A stretch of 46,680 nucleotides of DNA from Ichthyophonus hoferi. Its lineage: Eukaryota > Opisthokonta > Ichthyosporea > Ichthyophonida > Ichthyophonidae. The position numbers were made by a program, and so were the translations under genes. Position 1 is the stretch's first letter; every line of letters starts with the position of its first letter. Under the pieces are notes generated by a model. It made no database searches, had not been told where the DNA came from, and saw only the letters and a program-made list of their open reading frames with translations. This document shows positions 1-11,000 of the stretch, piece by piece. Location of the stretch: assembly GCA_002751075.1 (NCBI GenBank), contig NAOQ01000103.1, positions 60,991 through 107,670 on the forward strand, read 5' to 3'.

Positions 1-106
1 ACCAAAAAAAAAAAAAAAAAACAATTTGCCGTGTTATTCACCATAGTCACATATAATCTTGTTAAGACCCTTATTCATAAGCAGTCATACCAGAAATATT
101 TCTCAC

Positions 107-186
107 CTGGCCAATGACATCACCAATGCTAAACCGATCCTCAATCTTTCCATTGGTAATGAGTTCGTAGATATTAGCTTTTCCTT
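107..186 (-). CDS. Internal exon of an unrecognised minus-strand gene
   Basis: On the minus strand this 80-bp stretch lies between an AG acceptor (aaaacag) and a strong donor (gtgaga). It reads openly as GKANIYELITNGKIEDRF followed by SIGDVIGQ, with two leading bases (phase 1 in, phase 0 out). The hydrophilic, conserved-looking peptide and good splice borders argue for a real internal exon of a gene that continues left out of the window. I do not recognise the family. Partner exons to the right are unclear: one candidate at 1327-1432 has incompatible phase for a direct join. Confidence 0.4.
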
Positions 187-3100
187 CTGTTTTATTTCCA
201 AATTGTATTAGAAACATAAATTGAGTTTGATCAATTATAATAGTATAAAAACGGAAAACCAATCCCACTGCTATTATTGTGTTTATGTGGGTGAGAGCAC
301 ATTTTTGGAGAATAATTATATTTTTTTGTTGATACAATGTTTCATAAATTGTACACGGATTAAAAAAAAAGTTGTCAATAATAAACTATTAGTTCATTCT
401 TTGTTTTAAAACATTTCAGCTTTTTCAGTTTTAAAACCAGTTCGTAAGGTTAATGGGATTTTTACCTTTTGAAAATAAACAATAATAATATAATATAAAT
501 AACAAAATGCATAATAAAAGCAATTATGGCCAAATAACATAAGTATATTATCTTAAACATTATTTGTGCGATTTGCTTCCTACAGTAGACAAAATAGTTA
601 TCTTTCTGATAAATACATCAATTTATAAAAACGCTTTAAAACTCTACATTTAAAAGGTAGAAGCACAGCAGACTAGAAAATTTTAAATAGATAGAAAATT
701 AATTTAATAAACTTAGTCCAAAATAACAATCAAATAAGTAAAATGCCCAAGGAAACTATACAAATGGTATCAGGTATTCCAATATTGCAATAGCTAATAA
801 TTAGTGTTAGAAATCGTGCATGCGAACATGTAGCCTTGGCTCCCTACCATCCCCCCCCCCCCCCCCAATATATATATATACTTGCATATTAAATTACATA
901 TTCTAGTAAAAGAGGAATACATTAACTTAGTATTGTATCAATGATCGGACTTACTGGAGGTTTGTACGGCGCCCAGCATTTTTGCGCAGTTACTTGTGTG
1001 CAAAGATAATCAATTGTTGGATATAATGATATGATAACCTGGGAGGCATTAAATTAACATTCGTGATCACTAACATTGTTTTGATGGACATCTTGTGTGT
1101 CTCTGTATCATTCAACCTCCTCTCAGGAAGTATCTATTCTATGTTATGAAACATCATTATCACTTATCTGCCAGGCATGTACTCTCTAACGGAGTATATG
1201 CTATCCAAGACTAAAATATAAATTCACATATGCATACACATTAAAAGCTACCAAGTCTGATAAATTAATAACAATTAAGCCAGTCAAGTTTTTTTTATTT
1301 TAACATTTAGTGCACAAAATACTTACGTATCTCAAAAATGACTTCGGATGGTAGCTGAGTTTTGTTACACACTTGAAGTTGCACCGGAACTGGCCTTGTG
1401 TACTAAATGTGGAATTTCCACCGCTCAAGAATCTACATGTTGATTGGCTCGGTTAATTCCACCAAGAAAAATAACACTAGTAAATATTTGAGACACAATA
1501 GATGTAAAAATGGTTTAGTTTTATATATAATTAGTTTAGTTATTAATAGGTCTTCAATATTTTAACTTTTACAAATAATCCAAGAAAGTAATTTATAGGC
1601 ACACGAAAATGACATACTTTTTTAAAATGAGTAGATTGGAATTTTAGGATAAAAACCAAAATACCGGAATTCGTTTATTTTGCGTCATCCATATTTGGGA
1701 TGCACAAGAGATAGTCACGGTAAAAAAATAAAATATTATTATGCAAACTTACAAACAATCTCCACATCAATGTGTCCTTTTTAGCTAGATTAAATATATA
1801 TTTTTAAAAGAGGTGGGTTCCCCCGTAGCTTTGTGTTCATGAGTGGTAAAATCATTTATGAATTTATATTCGACTGCTATATTATAACGGCTGGTGACGG
1901 ACAATCGTAAAGATAATCAAATAAATCAGTATACTTTTTACTACGATCAGCTAAACCTTCGCAATTTTATTATTGAGAGTATTTATTAATTAAGAGAGCC
2001 CCATACGTTGATAATGTATATATTGAGGTGTATATTTTACCATAAATTTCTAACATTCAGCATATAGTCATTATCTCCAGTTCATAAAAATAAGAATAAG
2101 ATAATGTAACTGTAGGGTTTAGTCAAGGACTATTGTGGCCGTCATACTGTATTTTAAATTCCGTTTCCCATTGCTTAATATAAATGGGAAACTCAAAGTT
2201 TGCGATTGGATGCATAGCAAAGTGCGCTCACTCATTTTGGTGGCTCCATGTTATATCCACTGTGGTGGTTTTACTATTTTAAGTTAAAGCTTGGATTAAG
2301 TAGAAATGCTGGTACTAGAAAGTAGTTTAATGATAAACCAAAAAAGATGTTCTTGTTGAGAAATGCCTGAATATTATCTCAAAAACAAAAGGAAAACTAA
2401 AAAACTTAGCAATAGTGATAGTGATTCGGTCACGTAAAATAATGATCCTACTTTCAATTTATAGTGTAAGTTGGTATTTTAAATTTGGAGATAAGGCCTA
2501 GTTTTATGGAATATTTGAGGAAACTATAGTCATAATAAAAACATTGCTTTGAGAGAGTCTGGTAATAGATCACTGTAAATAATATACGATTATATATTAT
2601 ATATTAGTAAATATACACTACTATCTGGTGTGCATGCAATCATTATTAAATACATCTAGAAGAATAATCAAATAGTGAAAAACGTAAATCAATACATTCT
2701 AACATTTAATATAAAATGCATAAAAATGAAATGAGACAACAGAACGATGTTGATTTTTTTTATGTAGTGTCTTTAAATGGTGGTTCTGGTATAGATTGTT
2801 AGAAGATACGCATTTCGGTTCTCCAATGACGATTATGTCTGATAATCAGATTATTATTTTTTGCCTTCTACTCTTTCTCTCAGTATATCTACACCTACAC
2901 TTTCTACATACATATTCAGTGGCATGCATTGTTCTACAGGCTGACCACAAAACAATAATGATTAGCGTATAGGTACTGCACTGGCGGTGGTTATAACCTA
3001 TCACAATTTTCACGCACAATTGTTTAATTTTTTCAATTTTGAGCCAAAACGTTTTGGAAAACGCATTTATACGCCTGCGCGTTGTACTATCTTAAAGTAA

Positions 3101-4202
3101 TGGTAAGAGCTGTAGTCCGCTAAATATTATCTCATTTTAGATTGCTTGGTTCAAGTTTGTATATTCATTTTACATTTACCTAAAGTAATGGCCATACCCC
3201 TTTTAGAACAACTTGTTGAAGTTGCTTCTACCAAATCAAATTGCTGCTACAAGCTAATGTTTAGCATCACATGAACTAATATATTCATTTTATATTTATA
3301 TTTGAGGTTTTTACTTTATTTTGTGTGTGCGCCTGTAAGTATCGATTTGGGGTTCAGAACGTCATTTTAGGCTAGTATCGATTCTCAGATGCATTGCGAG
3401 TTATTTTTAAGTTGAGCCTGACTTGCGATCCAACTTTACTTTTTGATATTCTGTACGGATTACTTTCAATTGGAGGGGATTGGATGTAGTTCTGTAATAA
3501 CCAATGAGACAAAAACATAGTATATTTCAAACTTGTTTCACGCGTGTGATCCACTCTTTACTGCCAATAAATTAAAGTAACCAATAAATGTTAAATAATG
3601 AAGAGTGTAAATATTTCTGGCCGAGCTTTTATTTACAATTAATCATCCTCATGTCAAAATCCCAAACGGCCCAATTTTTCCAAAATAATCAAATTAAACA
3701 TTTTAATAACTTAATAAGAATAAAATCTTATACCATTACCTGAATGTCACCAAATATATAACATTAATTAAACGTTTTAGAACGTTTTTTGATATATTAT
3801 TATAGGACTAAGAACGGATTACCTAGGCGTAAGATTCAGTTGCAGTGAAGTTGTGTTTACTAAAAAATATTGTACATTTAAATCCTTGAACAATTATTTT
3901 TTGTATTTAAAAAATAAAATAAAATAAAAAAAAAGTTTTTATAGCAATTGTTTATTTTATATCCGACAGCAGTGTATCTATAACAATAGCAATACAATTA
4001 TTGTAGATTTGGAATAACGCAATATTTGCATTGCTTAAGTGGATAAATTCTATTCCCCAATGAAAGGGCTCGGGACACACAGGTTAACAGTATATAATGA
4101 CTAGTTTTCTTCCAGTTCAACGTAGATCTTCTTCAAACTATTCTTGATAATATTTTCTAAATACATCTGGTAATACAATTCCGATTCAAAGTCAAGATCA
4201 AA
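187..4202. other. Long AT-rich stretch with no clear gene
   Basis: Mostly AT-rich, low-complexity DNA with stops in all frames. A run of 16 C followed by an (AT)n tract lies at 851-877. One candidate minus-strand exon lies at 1327-1432: it has an AG acceptor, a perfect gtaagt donor, and 35 open codons including the peptide GGNSTFSTQGQFRCNFK. A shorter minus-strand piece ending at a gtaagt donor near 955 is weaker. Neither can be joined in phase to the exon at 107-186, so I do not call a gene. I recognise no RNA genes here. Confidence 0.4.
4091..4097 (+). promoter_or_regulatory. Candidate TATA box of the secreted-protein gene
   Basis: The sequence tatataa lies about 105 bp before the ATG at 4203, in one of the less AT-rich parts of the left flank. 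The position suits a core promoter with a 5' leader of roughly 75 nt, but AT-rich DNA throws up such matches often. Confidence 0.3.
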
Positions 4203-4697
4203 ATGAAATTCTTGATAACTCTCGTCCTTGCCGCCGGCATCAATGCAGTCACCGCCAATGTTATTGGCACCAGCGTGAAGCTATTTACGAAGACAGGCTG
4301 TATCCAAGAGGATGAACTCGCACTCGATAAGACCGTCCTGACAGGCACCGATTGCGTTGCTATTAGTGGTGCTATAACAGTGCCCGAGCTTGGCCAGTCT
4401 TATAATTATGTGCGCCTAAGCACCCACGTTGAAAACGAAATTCTCTTGTATGAGAGTGCAAATTCGTGTGCTGTTGCCCCCATTGCTTTTGATGCCACTC
4501 AACAAACGCCTTTCCTTCGTGTTGATACTGCTGGTGCTTGTATGCCATGCTATCGTTGCGGAAATATTCAATCACTCAGGTTTGACCCTGTTGATGAGAC
4601 AGAGACACCTACTTCTAATCCTTCAAGTGCTAGAGACTTCACTCCTTCCTCTGCCATTGCTTCTTTCCTATTTGGGGTTGCCGCTCTTCTCTTGTAA
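4203..4697 (+). CDS. Small cysteine-rich secreted protein, probably GPI-anchored
   Basis: This is a single-exon ORF of 164 aa. Residues 1-18 form a signal peptide (MKFLITLVLAAGINAVTA). The mature part has six cysteines (C33, C51, C89, C113, C116, C119), the last three packed as CMPCYRC, which could form three disulfides. A Ser/Thr/Pro-rich stretch (about 132-150) leads to a hydrophobic C-terminus, FLFGVAALLL (155-164), with small residues (SS at 141-142 or 149-150) upstream. That is the usual layout of a GPI-anchor signal. The base composition is clearly less AT-rich than the flanks, which supports coding. A candidate TATA box lies upstream and AATAAA follows the stop by about 40 nt. I recognise no family. 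A surface or cell-wall protein is likely, but its function is unknown. A second open frame inside it (4429-4800) is most likely a shadow. Confidence 0.7.
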   Translation: MKFLITLVLAAGINAVTANVIGTSVKLFTKTGCIQEDELALDKTVLTGTDCVAISGAITVPELGQSYNYVRLSTHVENEILLYESANSCAVAPIAFDATQQTPFLRVDTAGACMPCYRCGNIQSLRFDPVDETETPTSNPSSARDFTPSSAIASFLFGVAALLL

Positions 4698-6029
4698 ATA
4701 TGGGGTTTCAAATGCCATTAACGGAACTAATATAATTAATAAAATGCACATTTTTAATAATAGTTATTGCAAATCGTATTATGATGTGACATATATATAA
4801 ACCAAAAGTATAGCCAAACCATGTACATATATCACAAATGGTAGTCATAATATACATAGCGTTATAAATATAATGTCTTTTATGTTGATGAGCTTGTCCA
4901 TACATGCCTGAAATGCTCTTTTAATGAGTAATGTGATGTATGCAAAATACAGGAGTTGGGTTGATGATTTTCATCATTATCGCTTCTAAATTAACAAAAC
5001 ATATTTGGTAATATATTGATTTCTAAACAAAATATAATCTGGAATGCTGCCTTAGAAAGACAGTAAGACAGAAAAATAAATAAAAATAAATAAAAAATAA
5101 CTCATTGTGGTATTAAAATGGAAGAACTTTTAATATATTTCATTTACTCGGAATTTGATTAAGAGTTATCATATCATCAACTTGAAACGTTTTAAGCATT
5201 TCTACACAGCACCTGCAAAATAGATGTATTTGGTTTATAATATTATTCTATATTGTACTATTACTATTTGGCTTTTGTTTCAAACAAATGCTTTTCCTTC
5301 CAAATAATTCGTGTTGAAAGAGACACATTTTCCCGTCTGTCATTCAACATATAATCCCTTTCAAAAAATATGGATATCGTGGATATTCCCGTCTATCAGG
5401 TACTAAATCTTAATCGTAAGACAGAACCTTGTACGGTGTTCCGCGAGTCAAACCAAGTTACCTGATCCCCAGTTTCTATAGTTCCGAACCAGTTTAAAAA
5501 TAATTAACCAATGAACTACGTACCTTATCCTACATTTGGATTGGTTGTCAAACGATATTTTATCAGAGTTGAAATTAATTGATCAATCCCGACCTGAAAT
5601 AGCCAATCCAGTAAAAAAGCTAGTGCAGGACGCTAGCTTTGGTTATCTTGGAAATTTTAACAAACCACAAGTTCTGTTCTGGTATTTATATATTCTTTCT
5701 TATTTTCTTATAAAGTAACTGTTTGAAATAATAAGTAGAGACGGGAGAATTATTGCAACTTATATCCATTTAGAGGGAGAGAGAATATCAAATTTAGCAG
5801 AATCTTGTATTCCTCCACATTGTGCGCGGGAGCTGGTCGACCAGGGCCTTTATCAGCTATTGCAGTTTACGTTTATACTCGTCTCTTTTTTAGGATAGTT
5901 CTTTAGCCATCTATTCCATTGGTGTAATTACTTGTATGTATGTGTAACACTTCATGCATTATCTATCACTTACACACAATGTTACGTGGCTATATTTTTG
6001 AGCAGGGGATTTAGAGGTTTTATTCTCTA
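4698..6029. other. Gene-poor stretch
   Basis: This is AT-rich DNA with an (aataaa)n-like low-complexity patch around 5075-5100. An open plus-strand frame at 5536-5718 holds a protein-like stretch (LSNDILSELKLIDQSRPEIA, then NPVKKLVQDASFGYLGNF), but it has no clear start, partners or family, so it may be a decayed exon. A GC-richer patch near 5820-5850 is unexplained. I call no genes. Confidence 0.35.
4738..4743 (+). terminator. Candidate poly(A) signal
   Basis: AATAAA lies 41 nt after the stop codon of the secreted-protein gene, followed by T/A-rich and then TG-containing sequence. The spacing suits a 3' end signal. Confidence 0.45.
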
Positions 6030-6359
6030 TTACCTCCGTGGAAGCTGCGATTGTAGAATTTTTTTAAACACTATTTTAACTAGTTTAGCAGAGGGCCTAT
6101 GAGAGTTGATATTGATATTGATATGTTCAGTTGGAGCCTCCAGTGCAATGGACATTGGCTGATTTAACTTATCTTGTAAAAAAAAAACAATCCGTTTTCT
6201 TGAGATCGAAGAATCTGGAAGGGCCACCTTTAAAAATTCTTTAAACTGTTCTTTGCCGTTGAATACAATAACACACTGATTAGTGGCTAAGTCTTGTTGA
6301 CGAAGTTTGATAGTGATATCTAGTGCTGTTGAGTAAAACGTCTTATAAGAAGTGTCCAA
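6030..6359 (-). pseudogene. Rad9-like C-terminal fragment (tentative)
   Basis: About 109 open codons on the minus strand have no ATG at the left end of the frame: the upstream boundary is a stop and the first possible start is TTG. The peptide around VIVFNGKEQFKEFLKVA, followed by KLNQPMSIALEAP, resembles the Rad9 PCNA-like domain near its end. There a KEF(K/R) motif is followed by beta strands and a D-x-P-x-x-P-type turn (family knowledge, matched by eye). No exon encoding the rest of the protein was seen to the right, where a 120-bp LTR-like repeat begins only about 50 bp away. It could be a truncated pseudogene, the last exon of a real but unresolved gene, or an unrelated orphan frame. Confidence 0.25.
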
Positions 6360-6411
6360 TTTACTTTAAGCGTCCTGATGATCAGTAGATAATGGAAGGA
6401 AAAATGAGGAA

Positions 6412-6531
6412 TGTTGAAGTATTTCAGCCCCTACAAGTATTAGGATGAACACTTCATAATGTCTTGTATAAAAAAATACTTATTGTTCATGTAGCATTGT
6501 ACCTCTAAAAATTCAGTAGCATTTACTGTCA
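6412..6531 (+). mobile_element. Solo LTR-like repeat, copy 1
   Basis: A 120-bp segment starts TGTTG and ends TGTCA. It is roughly 70-75% identical by eye to 19772-19901, sharing blocks such as gtatttcagc, acttcat, tcttgta, tattgtt and gcattgtacct. The TG...CA ends, the short length and the position of the second copy just before a Copia-type gag-like start suggest a solo LTR. I found no convincing target-site duplication. It is an old, diverged fossil. Confidence 0.45.
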
Positions 6532-6643
6532 GAATCCAATTATTATCCTAAATAGTAAATAGTTTATTCTGCTAAGTTGTAAATTGTAAGGGACGCTCAA
6601 TCTGTAAGTTGTACGCGACTCATCCCGACCCAGATCAAGTTGT

Positions 6644-6765
6644 AAGATTGGAACCGCCGACTCGGTTTTATCTGTGTCACGCGGTAAAGATTGAACCGCT
6701 GACCCAGTTTGATCCGAGTCATGCGGTGAGACTGGAACCGCTAAACCAGTGTGTTAATCCGTGTT
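6644..6765 (+). repeat. 42-bp tandem repeat, about 2.9 copies
   Basis: The copies are at 6644-6685, 6686-6727 and 6728-6765 (last one partial). Each has the pattern AGA-TTGAACCGC, then a pyrimidine-rich middle, then a GTCA-GCGGT end. The array is clearly GC-richer than its surroundings and shows about 75-80% identity between units by eye. It begins about 110 bp after the LTR-like repeat, so it may be part of the same insertion. Confidence 0.7.
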
Positions 6766-8074
6766 AGTACACAGTCGGATAAGCAAGTATTTATTTAATA
6801 TTTAAAGAACGGGTCAAATACAGAAAATCAGTTCATAGTATACATTGTTCTTTGCATAAGCTCCCAATTGTGGTTGTAGCTTAGTGAATACTTTTGTGGC
6901 AAAAGGAAGATTATAAATTTAATGAAAATTAATTAATTACATTATGTCACTGATTATATTTAACTAGGACTAATATAGTCTAGCACGTAAATTTAACACG
7001 ACTTTAAAGTGAGCTCATTTAGTTTTTCAATCATAAATGATTGATGATAACAGAGGTAATAATAGTATCACCTTTACATAGTGTTATCTTTGGGCTGGAA
7101 TGCGAGCGTAAGAAATTTTCGCTTTCAGAAAAGCTCTCATTGAGGTGTCATCTGTCATTGTTCGCAAGTATGTCCGTGGCTTCGGTTTCGAAAAACGCAG
7201 ATAGCTTTGGACAGATGTGCATGGAGGCAGCTAAATCAACATTAAATCGAATGCAGCTATTATTGCCAATTTGGAATTTTGGTTTTGCTCACTCTAAGGA
7301 TTGACCAACAAACATTCCTCTTTAAGAACATTGTTATCGCTAATGGGCCAATCGTTTTGTGATCCGCTTAGGTTGATTTGAATATTCCTCCCTCCCGAGT
7401 TGAATGATCTTGCAAGAGCCTGTGGAATGCATTAGTCGGGACAATCCTAAATATTTTAGACATGGTTTTAATTCTAAGTATGTGCCTTCATCTAAGACCA
7501 TCTTTCGGTCCAAGTGGAAGAAAGAAAACTTATGTTGTACTTTCTGCGTGTGAGTGCAGTCAATTGTTTCAACAGATCTTCCCTAAATTTATTCAATAAT
7601 GTCTTGTGAAGCCAAACTCAATTCGGGGAAACCCCCAAAACGTAAATATTACCATTGGTGTGTAACAGAAGGTCAACCTATTGGCCTAGGTTATTTATAT
7701 AACAATCGGGATTGACACTCGGACCGGTACTTTTGGTTGAAATAGTTATAGTAGGAATTCGCTCACTTCAAGACAGAAAAGGATTCTTACCAGGTTCTCC
7801 TCAGACAGCTAGGCATAAACTTATTCAGAAAGCTCGACTTCAGTTCCGAAAAACACTTTGACCAAGCATCTGTGTCAATAAACTCAAATAGCGACTACGT
7901 ATTTGTTTACTCGACAGATTCCAACAGTATAGATCCTTAATCTCATTGGAATCTGCAGTATTACAATAGCTATATATTATATATACATATAAAAAAAATA
8001 TATGCTACTATAATTTTAGTGTGTGCATAGATGAGTCGATTCAATTACATTCAAATTGCTATTCTAAACTAAAA
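6766..8074. other. Intergenic DNA upstream of GNPTAB
   Basis: No gene is called. A plus-strand frame at 7041-7304 and a short ATG frame from about 7600 (beginning MSCEAKLNSGKPPKRKYY) look protein-like but lack partners and family, and may be decayed exons or element remains. The last 100 bp (about 7965-8010) are TATA-rich and could hold the GNPTAB core promoter. Confidence 0.35.
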
Positions 8075-11000
8075 ATGGGTCATATAATGCGCAATTTCAA
8101 GAGGCTGTTTTTTCCTGAAAAACTTATCTGGAGTAAGTTAATTGCTGTCGTTGTGATTATTACACTCCTAGCATTACAAAAGGTAGGTTATTTAATTTTT
8201 TATTGTTCGTAGTGAAGCGTATTTGTTTAGTTAGGATGTATACAGGGAACTTTACTATACGTACGCATCCCCATAACCTATGCTTTCTTTATTGGAAATA
8301 ATAGGAATATAATAATATGTGGGTGAATGTATTGCTACATATCTACATACATAAACAAACAAATTGAAGGAAAGAATGAAACGGCTACATGGTCGACCGA
8401 CTATAGTCCGCATAGAAATAGAACTATCCGCATATTTTTCTGGATATATATACAGCCCCATTATCGTGAGGGTGTTAAACAAGCAACTAACTTTAATTAT
8501 TGTAATTCTTTACAGCCTAATATAATAAAGGCAATAGTTTCCCAGGATAATGTGCTCCCGCCAGATGATACAGGTGAACCATTGCGCGAGAAGGGTATAG
8601 ATTTCGATTCCATGCCTGTGGATCTAGTTTATACATGGGTAAATGGAACTGACCCTAGGTTCATAGAAGGTATATGGGGGCTATGTATTTGCAACTATAT
8701 AGCCAATATATTTTTACCTACTAACATGCAACACAACATACATTATTTAGTACCCAGAGATCGTTATTGCCTGACTCATACCCCCATCCGTATTCCCTTT
8801 TTTATTTTGGCCGGTCAAATATATGTTTTTTATATTCTGATTTTTTTTTGTTTTAGTTCTTCTAGCTTATCTACCAACCATACTTACCATCAATTGTTTT
8901 AATCACCTATTCTTATATATGCTTGAGGCAAGACAAGGATCTTTAAGTGTAACACAGACGGCCTGGAAGTTAGCTAATATTTCTTATATTATTTTGACAT
9001 CTTTATTATTGCACTGCCTTTAGTACATACTCTATAGTTCCAACTATCACATTTTTTACCACACTCAATTTAACACTGGCCACTATTAATATATATATAT
9101 TGATTATAGACTTACAGTCATAATGAAAGCCCCAATCTAATTTTTTAAATGTCAATCCATAAGATTGTATATTGGCATGTTCACCTAAAGTGGCACATTC
9201 ATGCGTATTTACACAGACATATACAGGCATGCATACATATATGTACATTTATCAAATAAATCCTTCTATATACTTCCATATATCAGTACTCTCGTCTCTT
9301 TATTTTTACTTTTCTTTTCTTTTCCATCTAATCAAATTAACACAAATAGCTGTTCTGAGCCTCATTTATAATAACCAAAATTTAACCTTATTTTTATATA
9401 CCACCGGAATGGTATTAATATAAAGCTCCCTGTAGACCAGAAAAGGTTAATGCACAAAATAGCCGTTGTTGCCGGACATAATGAGAATGGTACAGGCACA
9501 TTACTCTTCTTCTCTTTAATAATTATTTTCACAATTATTTTTCCCATTCTGCTATAATAAGGACACATACATATATACATACATATCTTGACTTTGATTT
9601 TCTATAATATAATATCATTATTGTACAGTTTATATTCCATCAAGTGCATTGGCACATATTTCAATATATAATTAAAGCCACCACCCTTTACTGGTGCTAA
9701 ATATTTTAGATAAAGAATACAGAAAGGTTAGACATATATATTGGTAAGTCAGTATATGGTGATTTATCATTATTATAATACCCACTAGAGCTTAAGAGAC
9801 CAGAAGGATTGAGTGTCAACCGGTTCGCAGGTAATTTATACATCTACATATATATAGAAACAAGCCTGTACACTCGTTCTACAAATATTACTCGCTCATT
9901 GTCTTTGTGCATCTCATACATCTATACATACAATCTCAAGGTAAGTTAACATATGCTAAAAAATATGTTGTTGATTTACAAACGTATATTAATCAAACAT
10001 ACGTTCAGGCACATTACTATTAAAATAACTAAATGTATATTACTTTATCGCGTTATACATATATGCATACATATATATCGAGATGCATCCTTCTAAGAAA
10101 AAATCGATCTATGATAGAGAAAAATTAAAAATGATAAGTAATAATTAAAGTAGCAAAAAAAGAAAAGAAAATGGTAATAATAAAGGAAAAAAGAGACGGC
10201 CAAAGTGCAATATATTTATTAATATAATATAAATACTGCTACAGATAAACAGCAATTGCGTTATTCTCTCCGCTCATTGGAACTTTATCTTCCATGGATA
10301 CGTCATATTTATATTGTGACCAATGGTCAGATACCCGGCTGGCTTAATTTGAGTAATCCTAGGATCTCTGTCGTACCTCATTCAGATATCTATTCCAATA
10401 AGACTCATCTACCTACCTTCAAGTATGTATGATAGTATTATAGCATGCATATACGTATGTATGCATGTATGTATGCGTCCGTGTTACATATGTAAATATG
10501 TTTATATATATGTATTTATTATTCTTATTAATTATTGTTTTTTTCTTTTTCACTGTGGTAGTTTAATTTACTATCATTATGTCATTATGTTATTGGGTAA
10601 TTTATCATTTTAAATCCATGTGAACACCTGCCTCTTTCTGATGTATATTTATTGGACCGTTCCTATGTTATCACACCCTTAATATAACCATAACCCAATC
10701 TGTAGTTTCCATTTTATCTTACCTTTAATCGGGCCAACAGACTTTATATTGAATTATAGTTTGATTTATTCAGTATATCCTATTGGGTAAGTTTACATTT
10801 TATATATTTTTAAATTACTTATCTCTTTCTGCGTTGATATCCAAGGACTATTCTTAGTTTATCACATCCTTAATCTAACCATAACCTAATCAACAGTTCC
10901 GTGAGTATTGAGTCACATATACATCAAATCCCTGGCATTTCTAAGCACTTTCTCTATCTAAATGATGATTTTTTTTTCAATTCCCCTGTATGGCTGAGTG

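Noticed and set aside
4429-4800. Second open frame overlapping the secreted-protein gene
   Set aside because: It is Leu-rich with no conserved pattern, arises from the other frame of the better-supported 4203-4697 gene, and runs past its poly(A) signal.
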